From contig NZ_JAMPYG010000007.1 in assembly GCF_023700745.1 (NCBI RefSeq), positions 80,725-144,724 on the forward strand: a stretch of DNA of 64,000 nt. Direction: 5' to 3'. Origin of the DNA: Rhodoferax sp. Its GTDB lineage: Bacteria; Pseudomonadota; Gammaproteobacteria; Burkholderiales; Burkholderiaceae_C. Within the stretch, counting starts at the first letter, position 1; each line of letters opens with the position of its first letter. The notes beneath the pieces were generated by a model. That model did no database searches. It saw only the letters and a program-made list of their open reading frames with translations, and had not been told where the DNA came from. This document shows, piece after piece, positions 15,001-27,000 of this stretch. The position numbers and the translations under genes are program-made.

Positions 15001-18000
15001 CCCGTACCGTATTCGCCGTCAGCGCCTGGGCGATCGCCCACGACACCATCGTCCCCTGCCATCAGGTTTCTCGTGGCTTCCAGGCGGCCCACGCTATTGC
15101 GGAGCGCGGCCACCTGCTCCTGGACGTAGGCGTTGATCGCCCCGGCTACCGTCAGGTCATCGTTGACGTAGAGGGCAACGTCGTCATCGTCAGACGTGAG
15201 GACGTCATCACCGGTTCCATACACCCCGTCGCCGCCCGGCGAGTTACCGGTAATCGTGTCGGGGCCGGGGAGGTAGCCGGCCAATTGTGAACCGAGGGCC
15301 CCGTCCTCACCCGCCTGCAGGTCGTGCAGCCGGCTCAGGATGGCCACGCCTTCGTGCAGGTCACGGGCATCGATGACGCCGTCGTTGTTCCAGTCGAAGT
15401 CGGTCCGCGACGACAGCGCGTTGCTGGCATAGACGAACGCACCCGCCACGTTGACCGACACCGCACCGGCACCGCCGGCGGCGACGCTGGCCGCTGCCAG
15501 CACCGCAAAGATGTCGGACACGTCCTGCGCCTGCACCGTCACGGCCCCGTTGGATCCGTGCATGGCGTCGACATCACTGACGCCCTTGATGCTGGCCTCA
15601 GTGATGTTGGCAATGGTGTTGGTCGCTGCCACGGCGCTGAGCGCCACGTTGATGGACACGCCACCGGATCCGCCGGCCGAGATGCCGACCGCCAGGCCGA
15701 AGGCCTCGATGAGGTCGTCGGCGAGGGCTCCGACGGTCACCGCTCCGCCGGTGGTCACCACTGTGGAGTCGTCGATGGTCGCCAGCAGGTTGCCGCCGAT
15801 GATGTTCTCGGCGTAGGTGGCAGCGACGCTGACGTTGATCGAAGCCGTGCCGGAACCGCCTGCGGCAATCGACACCGCACCCAGCATGGACAGGATGTGG
15901 GACTCATCCAACGCCGAGACCGTGATGTCGCCAGCGGCCTGAACCCCGATGTCGTCGATGAGGTCGTCGCTGCGGACAATGCTGGCCTCGGTCGAGCCGG
16001 TGATGGTGTTGAACGCTACCGCGCCGGCGACCGCGACCTGCACCGACACGCCGCTCGCCCCGCCGGCCGAGATGGCAGCAGCAAGGGCAAAGGACTGGAC
16101 GCTGTCGTCGGACAGCGCCTCCACCGTGATGGCGCCAGAGGCGGAGTCGACCGTGGAATCATCGATCGTCGCCAGCGTGTTGCCATCGATGGTGTTGCTG
16201 GCCAGGGCCACGGAAGCGGCGACACCCACGGCGGCCGCGCCGCCGCTGGCCGACACCGATACGGCGGCCGCGAAGAGCATGGCCTGGATGGCCGAGCTGT
16301 CCTGCGCAATCACGTCGACGCTGCCGGTGGCGTCGACGTCACTGCTGGTGATCGACGCCTCGTAGCCGCCTTCGATGGTGTTGAGCGCCACCGCGCCTGC
16401 CACCGAGACGCCGACCGCTGCGCCACTGCCACTGACGGCCACGGACACGGCGGCAGCCACCGCCAGCGAATCGATGATCCGCGAATCGCTCAGCTCGATC
16501 GTGTTGGCATCGATGACCGTGACGCGATAGCGCCCGCCGTCCACCAGGCCGCTGGTGTCACTGCCCAGGGTGCTGCTGTAGGTGAGGATATCGCCGGTCT
16601 CGAAGTGGTGGTCCGAACCAAAGATTATCGTGTCGTCGAGAACGCTCGTGCCGCCGTCGAGCACCGCGACGTCTTTCAGCTTGATGCTGAAGTCGTCAGC
16701 CACAACGACCTGGTACTTCGCACCGTTGACCAGGCCGCTCGCGTCGCTTGGCAGCGTGGTGCTGTAGGTGACGATCTGACCATCGGTGAAGGCGTGGCCG
16801 GTCTGCAGCTTGATCGTGTTCGCGTCGATGACCTCGACACGGTACTGCTGCCCGTCCTTGAGCCCGCTGGTGTCGCCGACACCCAGGCTGCTACGGTAGG
16901 TGAGGATCTCGCCATCATCAAAATCGTGCGTCGCCGAGCCGAAGTCCAGCTCGTTCGTGCCCGCATTCAGCGTGACGCTGCCCAGCGCTACCTCGATGCC
17001 CGAAGCACGGGTCAGCGTATTCGTCCCGGCGGTCCAGTCAACGGCCGAAAGGTCGACCACGGCCCCGAACGTGAGCGTGTCGCCATTGGCGTCCACGTCG
17101 ACGTTCTCGTCGAGGGTCACGCCGCCCAGCGTGTTGGCGCCGCTGGCCCAGATCGGCGCCTGGGGTTTCAGCTTGATGCCGAACTCGTCGACCACTTGGA
17201 CGGTGTACTTGGCACCATCGACCAGACCGCTCGTGTCGCCGCCCAGGTTAGTGTCGTAGGTGACGAGGTCGCCATCATTAAAGGTGTGACCGCTTTGCAG
17301 CTTGATGGTGGTCGCATTTACCACGATGACGCGGTACTTCGTCCCCGATACCAGGCCGCTGCCGTCGGACAGCAGGTCGCTCTGATAGGTCGCCAGGTCA
17401 CCCGTGGCGAAGCCGTGTGCCGTCGTGAACGTCAGCGTGTTGTCGCCGGCGTTGACCGCAACGGTGGTGTCTGCGGGCACCGCCGTGGTGACCAGTTCGA
17501 CCTTGGCACCCTTGTTGGTGGTGAGCGAACTCTTGCCATCGGCCCAGGGCGCCGCCGCCAGCAGGTCGATGGTGGCGCCGCCCAGCGAGAGGGTGTCGGT
17601 CGTGGTGTCCACCAACACCGTGCCGTTGAGGGTCGCGCCGCCGAGGGTGGTCGTACCGCTGCTCCAGGGGTCGGCAGCCTTCAGGTCGACCGGCTGATCG
17701 GGCGACTTCAGGTCGGCGAAGCGCCGGTCGCCGTCGACGACCAGCGTGTTGTTGCCGCCGGCCCAAGGATCTGCGAGCAGGTCGCGCACGCCGCCGTCGT
17801 TGGCGAGCACGCTGACCCCACCACCTGCTGTGACGACCGAGTCATCGATCGTCGCCACAGTGTCGCTGCCGATCTCGTTTTCGGTCAACGCCAGCGAGAA
17901 GCCAACCGCCACGGCGGCCGTCGTGCCCACGGCCACTGCGACGCTGGCTGACACCAGCTTGGCCGTGATCGACGAGCTGTCGACCGCCAGCACGGACAGC

Positions 18001-21000
18001 GCGCCATCCGCGTCCACGATGCTGTGATTGACGATCGAGGCCTCGACCTCGTTGGTCATGACGTTCTTGGCCCAGGCGCCAGCACCGGAGATCGCCACAC
18101 CAACACTGGTGCTGGCCGCCACGCTGACGCTGGCGGCCGCGGCAATCGCGTCGATCGAGTTGTCGGCCAGGGCCGAGACGGTCACGCCGGGGTTGCCGAG
18201 CAGGCTCGTTGCCGTCACGTCCGAATCGTTGATGGACGCCCGGCTGCTGCCGTCGATGGTGTTCTGGGCCAGCGACACGGCCAACGCGAGCGAGCCGGAG
18301 ACCGACCCGCTGGAAGCGGACACGGCTACCGCGGCTGCGATCACGTTCGACGAGATCTCGGCCATGTCGGTGACGCCGACATCGATGCTGCCCACTGCGT
18401 CGAGCGTACTGTTGCCCTCGATCAGCGCCTCGGTGGAGCCGCCGATGCTGTTGGTGGCCGAAGCCGCAGCAAAGCCGCCTGCCAGGGTGACCGTGCCGCT
18501 GCCGGCCGCCACGGCCAGTGCCACGGCGATCGTATCGGCGTTGATCTCGCTACCGGCCTTGGCCGTGATCGACACGGCACCGCCGCTGTCGACATCGGAA
18601 TTACTGATGCCGGCCAGTGTTTCGGTGGTGATGGTGTTCGTCGTGACCGACACGGCGCCTGCCAGGGACAGGTTGACCGTGCCCGAGCCGACGGAGACCG
18701 ACGCGGCGAGCGTCCCCAGCGTGGCGTCGATCGTGCTGTCATTGTCGGCCAGCAGGGTGATCGGGCCGCCAGCACTGACGAACTGCGCGTCAGGCGACTC
18801 AGCCGCATCGGCATAGGCGATCACTGCCTGCACCGTGCCACCGATCGTGTTGGTGGCGATCGCCGCACCGACGGCGCCGCTGAGCGAGACCGTGCCGCTG
18901 CCGGCGGTGACAGCCACGCTGGCGGCCAGGCCGAAGGCGTCGATGATCTTGACGGAGGTCGCCGTGATGTCGAGCGCGCCACCGGCATCCAGCGCCGAAT
19001 CCAGCACATGCGCCTGGACGTCGTTGTCGATGATGTTGCTCGCCACGGACACTGCCGCGGCCAGGCTCAACGAGACCGTCGAGCTGCCCGCGGTCACGCT
19101 TACAGCCGCGGTCGCGACGTTGGCGTTGATGCTGGCCTCGTCGGTGGCGCTTATGGCGGCATTGCCATTCACATCGACCGTGGAGTCGCCGATGACACCG
19201 GCCTCGATCGTGTTCGTGATGGCATTGGTGGCGTTCGCGCCGGCACCGGCGCCAGTCAGGGAAACCTGTCCGCCGCCGGAGCCAACGCCGACCGAGGCCG
19301 CGATGGCCGTGGCCTTGATCGAGCCCTCGGACGAGGCGTTCAGACCCAGCTTGCCGCCGGTGGACTCGACATCCGAGGCGCCCTCGATGACCGCGCGGGT
19401 GGTGTTCGTGATGTCGTTGTCGGAGTCGCTCACCGCCACGGTCAGCGCGCCGGCAGCGCCGCTGCCGCTGACGCTCACCGAGGCGGCCACCGCGACCAGG
19501 GTGGCGCTGATGTCCGTCTTATCCACGGCGTCAAGCGTGACGTCGCCGACCGCCTGCACGTCGGCACTGCGGATGACGGCCAGCACCGAGTTATCGGTCT
19601 CGTTGTAGGAGCGGGTGCCCGCGCCGCTCAAGCCGACGGACGCGCCGCTGCCGCTCGATGCACTGACACTGACGGACGCTGCCACCACGATGGCACTGAT
19701 GTCCTTGTCGGAGGAGGCATCCATGTCGACCACGCCGGTCAGCGTGGCGTCGACATCGTCGACCAGCGCCTCGGTCGTCGCCTTGATGATGTTGTCGGAG
19801 GCCGACACGTTCACGGTACCGGCCACCGAGATGTTGCTGCCGCTCGACGACGACACAGCCAGCGACGCCGAGACGGCGTTCGCGGTGATGTTGCCGCTGT
19901 CGGTCGCGCTCACGACAAGGTTCCGCGCGGCGACGATCTCGTCCTGGTCGACCACGCTGTCGCTGTCCGTCAGGAGCGCCTGGGTGGTCAGGTCAATGTC
20001 GTTGAGCGTGATCGCCACGTTTGCGCTGACGCCGACGGCGGCGCCGCTCTGCGAGGACGACACGGTCAAGCCCACACCGAAGGCAGTCGCGTCGATCGAG
20101 GCCGTGTTGGAGGCGCTGATCTCGACGTCTTGCCCGGTCGCCGTGATGGTCGTGTCGTCGACCTGTGCAATGACCGAGGCATCGACCTTGTTGATCGTGA
20201 CGGCCGCGCCCAACGCCACGCCCACCTTCGACCCGCTACCGCTGCCGGCGTTGATCGCCACCGACACCGACCCGGTGAGGGCGTCGATGGTCGATGCGTC
20301 CGAGGCGTTGACCTTGACCGGCCCGGTCACGACGATCTCGCTCCTGGACACGACGGCATTGACGTCGGACGTGATTTCGTTGCCCGAACCCGAGCCGGCG
20401 CCGGCAAGCGCCAGCGTGCCGCTGCCCGACGAGAGCGAGCCCGACAGGCCGAAGGTGAGGGCATCGATATCCGAGGTCGACTCGGCCTCGACCGTGAAGG
20501 CTGCCGAATCCACATCGGCGCGGTCGATCCTGGCCGTCGTGGTCTTGGTGATGTGGTTTACCGCGACCGAGGCGCCAATGGCCACGGCCCCGACGTTGTT
20601 GCCGCTGCTGGCCGTCGACACCGCCACTGCGCCCGAACCGGCGTCGGCGTTGACGTGGCTGTTGTCCAGTGCGTTCACCGAGACCGCGCCGCCGGCGGCG
20701 TTGACGATCTCGATGCCGGACGGATTGGTGATGCTCGCCTCTGTGGTGGCGACGATGTAGTTGCCCGACCCGGCGCCTGCACCAGACATCGCCGTCGAGC
20801 TGTTCGAAAACGTGCCGGAACCGGCAATCGTCAGTGCGTCGATCGAGGCCTTGTTGCTGGCGTCGATGTCGACGCTGGCGGCCGTGATCGGCGTGTCGGT
20901 CACCGTCGCCTTGATGGTCTGGGTGATGTCATTGACCGCCACGGAGGCGCCGATGCCGATCGCGGGATTGCCAGAGCCGCTTGACTGGCCTGTGGCGACC

Positions 21001-24000
21001 GCGATGGCCGCCGCACCCGAGTCGGCCACGATGTCCGAGTTGTCCTCGGCGTTGACGACGAGCCCGCCAGTCGTGGTGATCGCGCTGTCTGCGCCGACTT
21101 CCGCCAGCACCTCGCTCGTGACGATGTCCACGATGACCGCACCGGCCCCCGCGAACTTGACGCCGCTGGTGTTCTTGTTGCCGGAAGACTGTTGATTTCC
21201 GGTGGAGACCACCCCGGCCACCGCGATGGCCAGCGCATCGATGTCGTTCTTGCCGCTGGCGTCGAAAGTGACGCCGCCGCTGGCGTTGAGTGTGTTGTCG
21301 CCCAGCGCTTGCGCCCAGGTCGAACTCTCAACCACGTTGACCACCACCGAGCCGGTGACGCCCGCGTCCCCATTCAGGCTGAAGGCCAGGCCACCCGCCA
21401 CATTGCCGATGTTCGTCTCGTCCGTGGCACGCACCAGGATACCCTGGTCCGCATGCGCGCCTGTGTTGTCTGCATTGACATCGACGTCGTCGCCCAGCAC
21501 GGCCTTGGTCTCGCCGAGGACCACTGCCACGGTCACGGAACCTGCGAGGCCCACCTTGGTGCCGCCGCCACTGTTCGTGCTGCCGCCGCCGCCGCCGTTC
21601 TGGCCGCTGCCGCCCTGCTTGCCCTGGTTGTCCTGGCCCAGCGAGGCCGAGGCTGCAATCGCCAGCATGAAGATGTCGTCGTGGCTCGTGGCCGTCACGG
21701 CCAGGCCGCGCGCCATTGTGTCGATCGAAGCGCCCAGCGGCGGATCACCATCGACTACGGGCTCGACCGTGTTGAAGTTGCCGGAGGCAACGTTGATCGC
21801 GTCGCCGTTCCCCCTTGCGGTCACATCGGTGCCGTCGCCCACCAGGGCGAGCGTGTCGTCAATGTCGACGACGACGCCGACCGAAATGCCGACGGCCGAT
21901 TCGCTCAGCGACACGCCGAGGGATCCGGCATAGCTGTCGACTTCGGTACGCGACACCGCTGCCACTTCGACGCTGCCGTCAGCGTCGATCGTCGCCGCCC
22001 CTGTGGTCTGGCTGTTGAGATCGTCGTTCACCAGCGCGCGGGTGTTGGTGATGTTCACCAGCACGTTCAGCGAGCCCGCCCCTGAGGCGCTCGAGCCCCC
22101 GCCTGCGTTGACGGCAAGCTGGAAGAACTCATCGGACGCTTCTGCCTCGACGATCACGTTGCCGCCGGCGTCGATCATCGTGGGCGCGGCGAGCGTGCCG
22201 CCCTCGATCGCCGCCTCGGTGGTGGACAGGTGCACGCCCACGTTGAGGCCGATGCCCACGCCGCTGCCGGGTTCCTTGCCCGAGTTGAGCGAGACACCGA
22301 GCGAACCAGCCACATCGACCAGCCTGACGTCGCTCGACGCCGTGACCGCAACGTCGCCACCCGCGTCGACATCCGCGCCGGCGCCGATGCTGGCCCGCGT
22401 CGTCGGGCTGATGATGTTGATGGTGGCCGATCCGGCCCCGGCATCGCCGCCGGAACCGATGGCTGCGCCGATGGCCAGCGAGGTGACGTCCAGGCCCGTC
22501 TCGACCTCCTTGACGATGGGGGTGATGATCTCGAGCGGGCTCAACGAGCTGGAGGCACTGACGCTCACGTCGCCGTCAGCGTCGACCTTGGCACCGCTGC
22601 CGATCCGGGCCAGCGTGTTGTAGTCCGCCACGCCGATGGTGACTGCCGCGCCGACGGTCGTGTCGGAGCCGTTCTGACCTTGACCATTGCCGGACGACCA
22701 GACCAGCGCACCGCCGCCGGCGATGTTCTGCATGCCGATGTCCTGGCGCGCGGTGACGGCGACATCGCCCGAGGACGCCGTGACGTACGCCCCGTCGGCA
22801 ATCTCGGCGCTGAAGGTGTTTGGGTCGTTGGTGGCGGGCGAGCCGTAGACGGTGAAGGCCACGGCGCCGGCAATGCCGAGGCTGGAACTGTCGCCACCGG
22901 TGCCTTGGCCGGTGTTGGTTCCGGTGTTGCCGGCATCGGTGCCGCCGCTGCTGCTGCCGCCGCCGCTGCTCTGCTGCGAGCCAGCCCCGGAGAGCGCCAG
23001 GGCCTTGAATTCGTTCATTTCGCCGGCCGTCGTGCCGGCCTCAACCGTCACAGAACCCGCGACGGTCGTGCCGTTGCCCAGGTAGGCGTTCGCATCCAGC
23101 AGCGCCACGTTGAACGCCACGGCGGCGCTCACGTTGTCCGATTCGGACGAGCTCTGGGTGAAGGCCAGGCTCACTGCTTCGGCCTGCGCGTCTGTGTCGC
23201 TGATCGCCTTGACCGATAGGTCGCCGCTGGCGTCGATGGTCAGGCCATCGGCGATCTCCGCCGTCACGTCCGACACGATCACCGCGCCGCCGATCGAGGC
23301 GGCAATGCGCAGCACGCCACCGGACGTCTGGGTGCTCGACTGGCTGGCGTTGGTGTTGCCCTGCCCCTGCTGCCCGCCCGGATTGTTGGTCTGGCTCTGC
23401 GACTGGTTGTTGGCGTTCGCAACCTCGGTCTGCGGGGTCGGCTCGGTCAGGCTGGAATTGGTGCGCGCATTGGCGAAGTCCGTCTGTGACTTGGTCTGCT
23501 GCTGAGAGGTCTGGCCTCCGTCGGTAGCGTTCTTTTCGCCCTTGGCGCTGGCGGTGGCAAGCACGGTTGCGGTGATGGCGCCCTTGGCCTCGACCTTGAC
23601 GTCATCCGCGGTGGCCGCACCCGTCGAGACGCTGCGCTCCAGGCGAGCGCTCACGTCGTCCTCGGCCCAGCCGAGCGCGATCGCGGCACCAACACCGGTG
23701 CCGCCCTTGCCAGTGACCTCGGCGTTCGCTTCGGTGGTCTGGCGCAGGGCGTTGTCTGCGGTGATCGCAAAGTCACCGTCGACCTGAAGGTCCGAGCCCG
23801 CGAGCACGCGCGCGTCGGTGTCGTTGTTCGAGATGCCGAGCGCGATCGCGCCGGCGACCGCGGTGCCGTTCGATGCCGTACCGGCACCCGCCAGCGTGAC
23901 GACCGTGTGGTCGCCGTTGGCATCGACGCTCAGGTCGCCTGCCGTGCCCGAGACCGTGGCCGAGCCGCTGATCTGGGCATCGGTGTCGTACTCGCTGTAG

Positions 24001-27000
24001 CCGATGGCAAAGCCCAAGCCCACGCCGGTGGTCGAGCCGGTGGCCGCCGTGCCCGGCAGCGCGCGCGTGAGCGTCAGGCTGGTCGCGTCGGCCTGGATGG
24101 TCGAGGCGCCGATATCCGCATTGCCGTCGTTGACGCCCTCGGCGATGGTGATTTCCGCGTTGTCGCCGTACTCGCCAACCGTGTTGGCGATCACGATGTT
24201 GACCGCCACATGCCCGGCCACGCCTGTCTTGCCGCCGGCGGCGCCGGAGCGCGCGTCCACGCTGGCCGTATGGCTCGCATTCACGAACGCATGGTTGTCG
24301 CCGATGCCAGCGTCAGTCAACTCGATCGCCTCACCTTTCACCGCATTCTCGAAGCTGCTGGCGAGCTTCAACTGGCCGCCCTTGACGATGGCGTAATAGG
24401 TTTCATCCGCCGTGAGTCCGCCAATGGCCGTGCTCCCGGCACCGACCTTGTAGATCACCGCGTCGCCGGTGGTCAGACCGTTTGTGTCGCCGAAATCGAT
24501 CTCGAAGTGGTCGCCGTTCGGGTCGAAAGTGACGTCGTCGACCGGGTCGAGCAAGGTGCCTTCGCGGTCGAGGACGTGTGCGTCGCCGAGGTCGACCGGA
24601 TCGTCCAGGTCGATCGCCTTGCCGTCCTTGGCGTCTTGCTCAGACGCGGCAAGCTGGATGCGGCCGTCGCCCTTGACGATGACCCAATAATCGGTGTTGT
24701 CGGTCAGGCCGCCGATGGCAGTCCCGCCGCTGCCCATCTTGTACTTGACCTTCTCGGCGTCCTTGAACAGGTCTTCCGGGTCGCCGACGTAGATCGTGTC
24801 GGCGTCCTTGTCGACGATAGGCTTGGCGGTGACTTCGACGTCGTACGCGCGCTCGGCCATCAGGGCCTGGACCGAGACGCCGTCGCCGGTGACGGTGGCG
24901 TTATTGATCGTGGCAATGTTGTCGATGTGCGCGACATTGACACCCACCGCTGCACCGATGTTGGTGCTGTCGGAGGCCTTGCCGGCCGCGCGGCCGTCGG
25001 CCGTGGCAGCGGAATCGGCATTGGCTTCGCTCTTCACCGTGACCGCACCGTCGGCATTCACACTGGCGGTGCCGCCGTTCTGACCGGCAATCTCGGCGCG
25101 TGCGGTGGTGCTGGCCACGTTGATCGAGATGGCTGCCGCGACGCTGATCGGGCCGCTCGAGGTGTCGCTGCTCGGTGCCGCGTTGCCTTGGCTGTTGGTA
25201 TTGCGGCTGTTGGCCTGCGTGGTCTGGGCATCCGCCTGCTGCTGGACACCGTCGGTCTGCGTTCCGCTCTGGTCGGAGCCCTTGCTGCCCTTGGCGCTGG
25301 CCTTGGCATCCGCGCTCGACGAGGTGACTGCGCGCGCCGTGACGTCCACACCACCCGCGGTGGTGGTCACGCTGCCTGCCACGCGAGCCAGTGCCTTGTC
25401 TTCCACGATGACGAGGCCGAGCGCGGCACCGACCGCGGCCTTGGTCCCGTCGGCGCTGCCTTCGACAGCGGCCGAGGTGTCGGCCGTGAGCGCGGCGGCG
25501 ACCGTGACGTCGCCTGTGGCGTTGACGCTGGCGTCCGTACCGATCGTCGCGCTGGCCGTGTTCTGCACCACCACGATGCTCACGACAGGCGTGATGGCCG
25601 TGCCGCCTTCAGAGCCGCCAATGGCGTTGGCGTTCGCCTCGTGCTCGTCGCTCGCGGAAACGGTAACGTCTTTCGCACCAGTAACCGTTGCATGGTCGAG
25701 GACGGCGGTCGTGACCGTGTCCGCTGCATTGATGGCAATGGAAGCGCCAACGCCGGTGGTGCTGCCGGTCTGCTTGGTCTGTTGGGTCTGGCTGCCCTCG
25801 CCCTGTGTCGTCGTGGCCGGCTGCTCCTGCTCGGCCGGCTGTTCGCCCTTCTCCTGGGCGGCCTCGCCCGAAGCGAGGCTGCCGCTCTTGGATTCTGCCT
25901 TCACGACGAGATCGCCACCGCTCAAGGCGACGGTGACGGTCGAGCTTGCGTCGAGCGTAGCCAGGGTGTGGATGTTCGAGACATTCAGCGCAAAGGAGCC
26001 GGCCACGCCGACGTTGCCGCCGCTCGCGCCCGAGGTTGCCTTCGCCGAGAAGTCGTGCATGTCGTCGCCGTCGCGCTCGAACATGCCGGCCTCGATGGCC
26101 AGGCCCTCGGCTGTGACCGTCGAGTTGGTGAGACTCGCCGCGACCGTGCCGTTGGCGACGTTGATGGACACGGCGGCGCCGACGGTGGCATCGCCTTCCT
26201 TCGAATTCGAGGCTTCGCCGGACGCCTCGGCGCCCGCGTCCATGTTGCCCAGCGCCTTGACCTCGACCGCCTTGTCGGCATCAATGGTCACACCGGCCAC
26301 GTTGGCGGTGGCGTTGAAAGTGCCGATGTTCAGGCCGATGGCTGCGGCCACCGAGATCGGGCCGTCGGAGGTGGAGGCGCCTTCGGGGTTGGTGGTGGTG
26401 CCGGTGCCTGTGTTGCCGGAAGTGCGCGTGGCCGTCTGGGCGTTGGCGGTGTTGAGCTGGCTCTGCGAGGCCTCGCTCACGCCAGAGTCGTCGGTGCTTC
26501 CCTCGGCGCCGTCGTCTTCCTTGGCACCGGTCGCCGAGGCAGCCGCCTGGGTGCGCGAGGCCGCGGCGCCCTGTGTCGTGACCGCCACGCCGCCACCGGT
26601 CGAGGTCACGTCGCGCGACAGGCTGGCGCTAACCGTATCTTCGGCCACGGTCAGGCCAAACGAGATGCCGACCGCGGCCTTGGATCCGGTGGCGTCGCCC
26701 TTGGCGACCGTCACCGAGTCGGCCACGTGCGTGGCGCTGATGGCCAGATCGCCGCTGATCTCGAGCGTGGCGCCGTCGGCCACTGAGGCCGTGGTGTCGT
26801 TCATGGCCACCGAAATGCCGACCACCGGCGACACGGCAGTGCCGCCCTCGGCACCGCCTTCCACGTCGGTGCGCATGCCGTAGGCGCCATCGGCGCTGAC
26901 GCTGATGTCGCCAGGCGTGCCGGTGACGGAATCCACCACCGCTGCGCCTTCAATGGCGGCGGTGGTGCTGTGATCGGCGATGTTGAGCGCAAAGGACGCA

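Larger units (their letters stand above)
10990..22600 (-). repeat. long array of ~64-aa NTI repeat units in the giant protein
   Basis: A unit of about 185-200 bp recurs through this stretch. It consists of a small-residue strand pair (AxxVSVxxGGAGGVSVNVA-like), then an ANTI/SNTI/FNEI turn, then A-x-I-x-x-S-x-V-x-A and a short strand. The N-T-I turn can be followed at 190-bp steps, for example near 18,260, 18,450, 18,640, 18,843, 19,025, 19,210, 19,400 and 19,590. Subtracting inserts, I estimate about 50 copies. Glycine clusters are strongest at 12,300-16,500; Ser-Gly-Ser variants dominate at 17,800-21,200. The unit would suit a beta-solenoid or beta-roll, but that is inference. Confidence 0.75.

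Noticed and set aside
6000..22600. Repeat region as a CRISPR array or assembly collapse
   Set aside because: Repeats are diverged, multiples of three, in one coding frame and have no unique 30-40-bp spacers.
822..26786. Very long plus-strand ORFs (for example 822-2783, 12585-15290, 15324-17951, 18024-20984, 23907-26786)
   Set aside because: They lie exactly in register opposite the giant gene. Their stops would need TTA, CTA or TCA in the sense strand, codons rare in this GC-rich gene, so long antisense frames arise automatically. They lack ribosome sites and family motifs.
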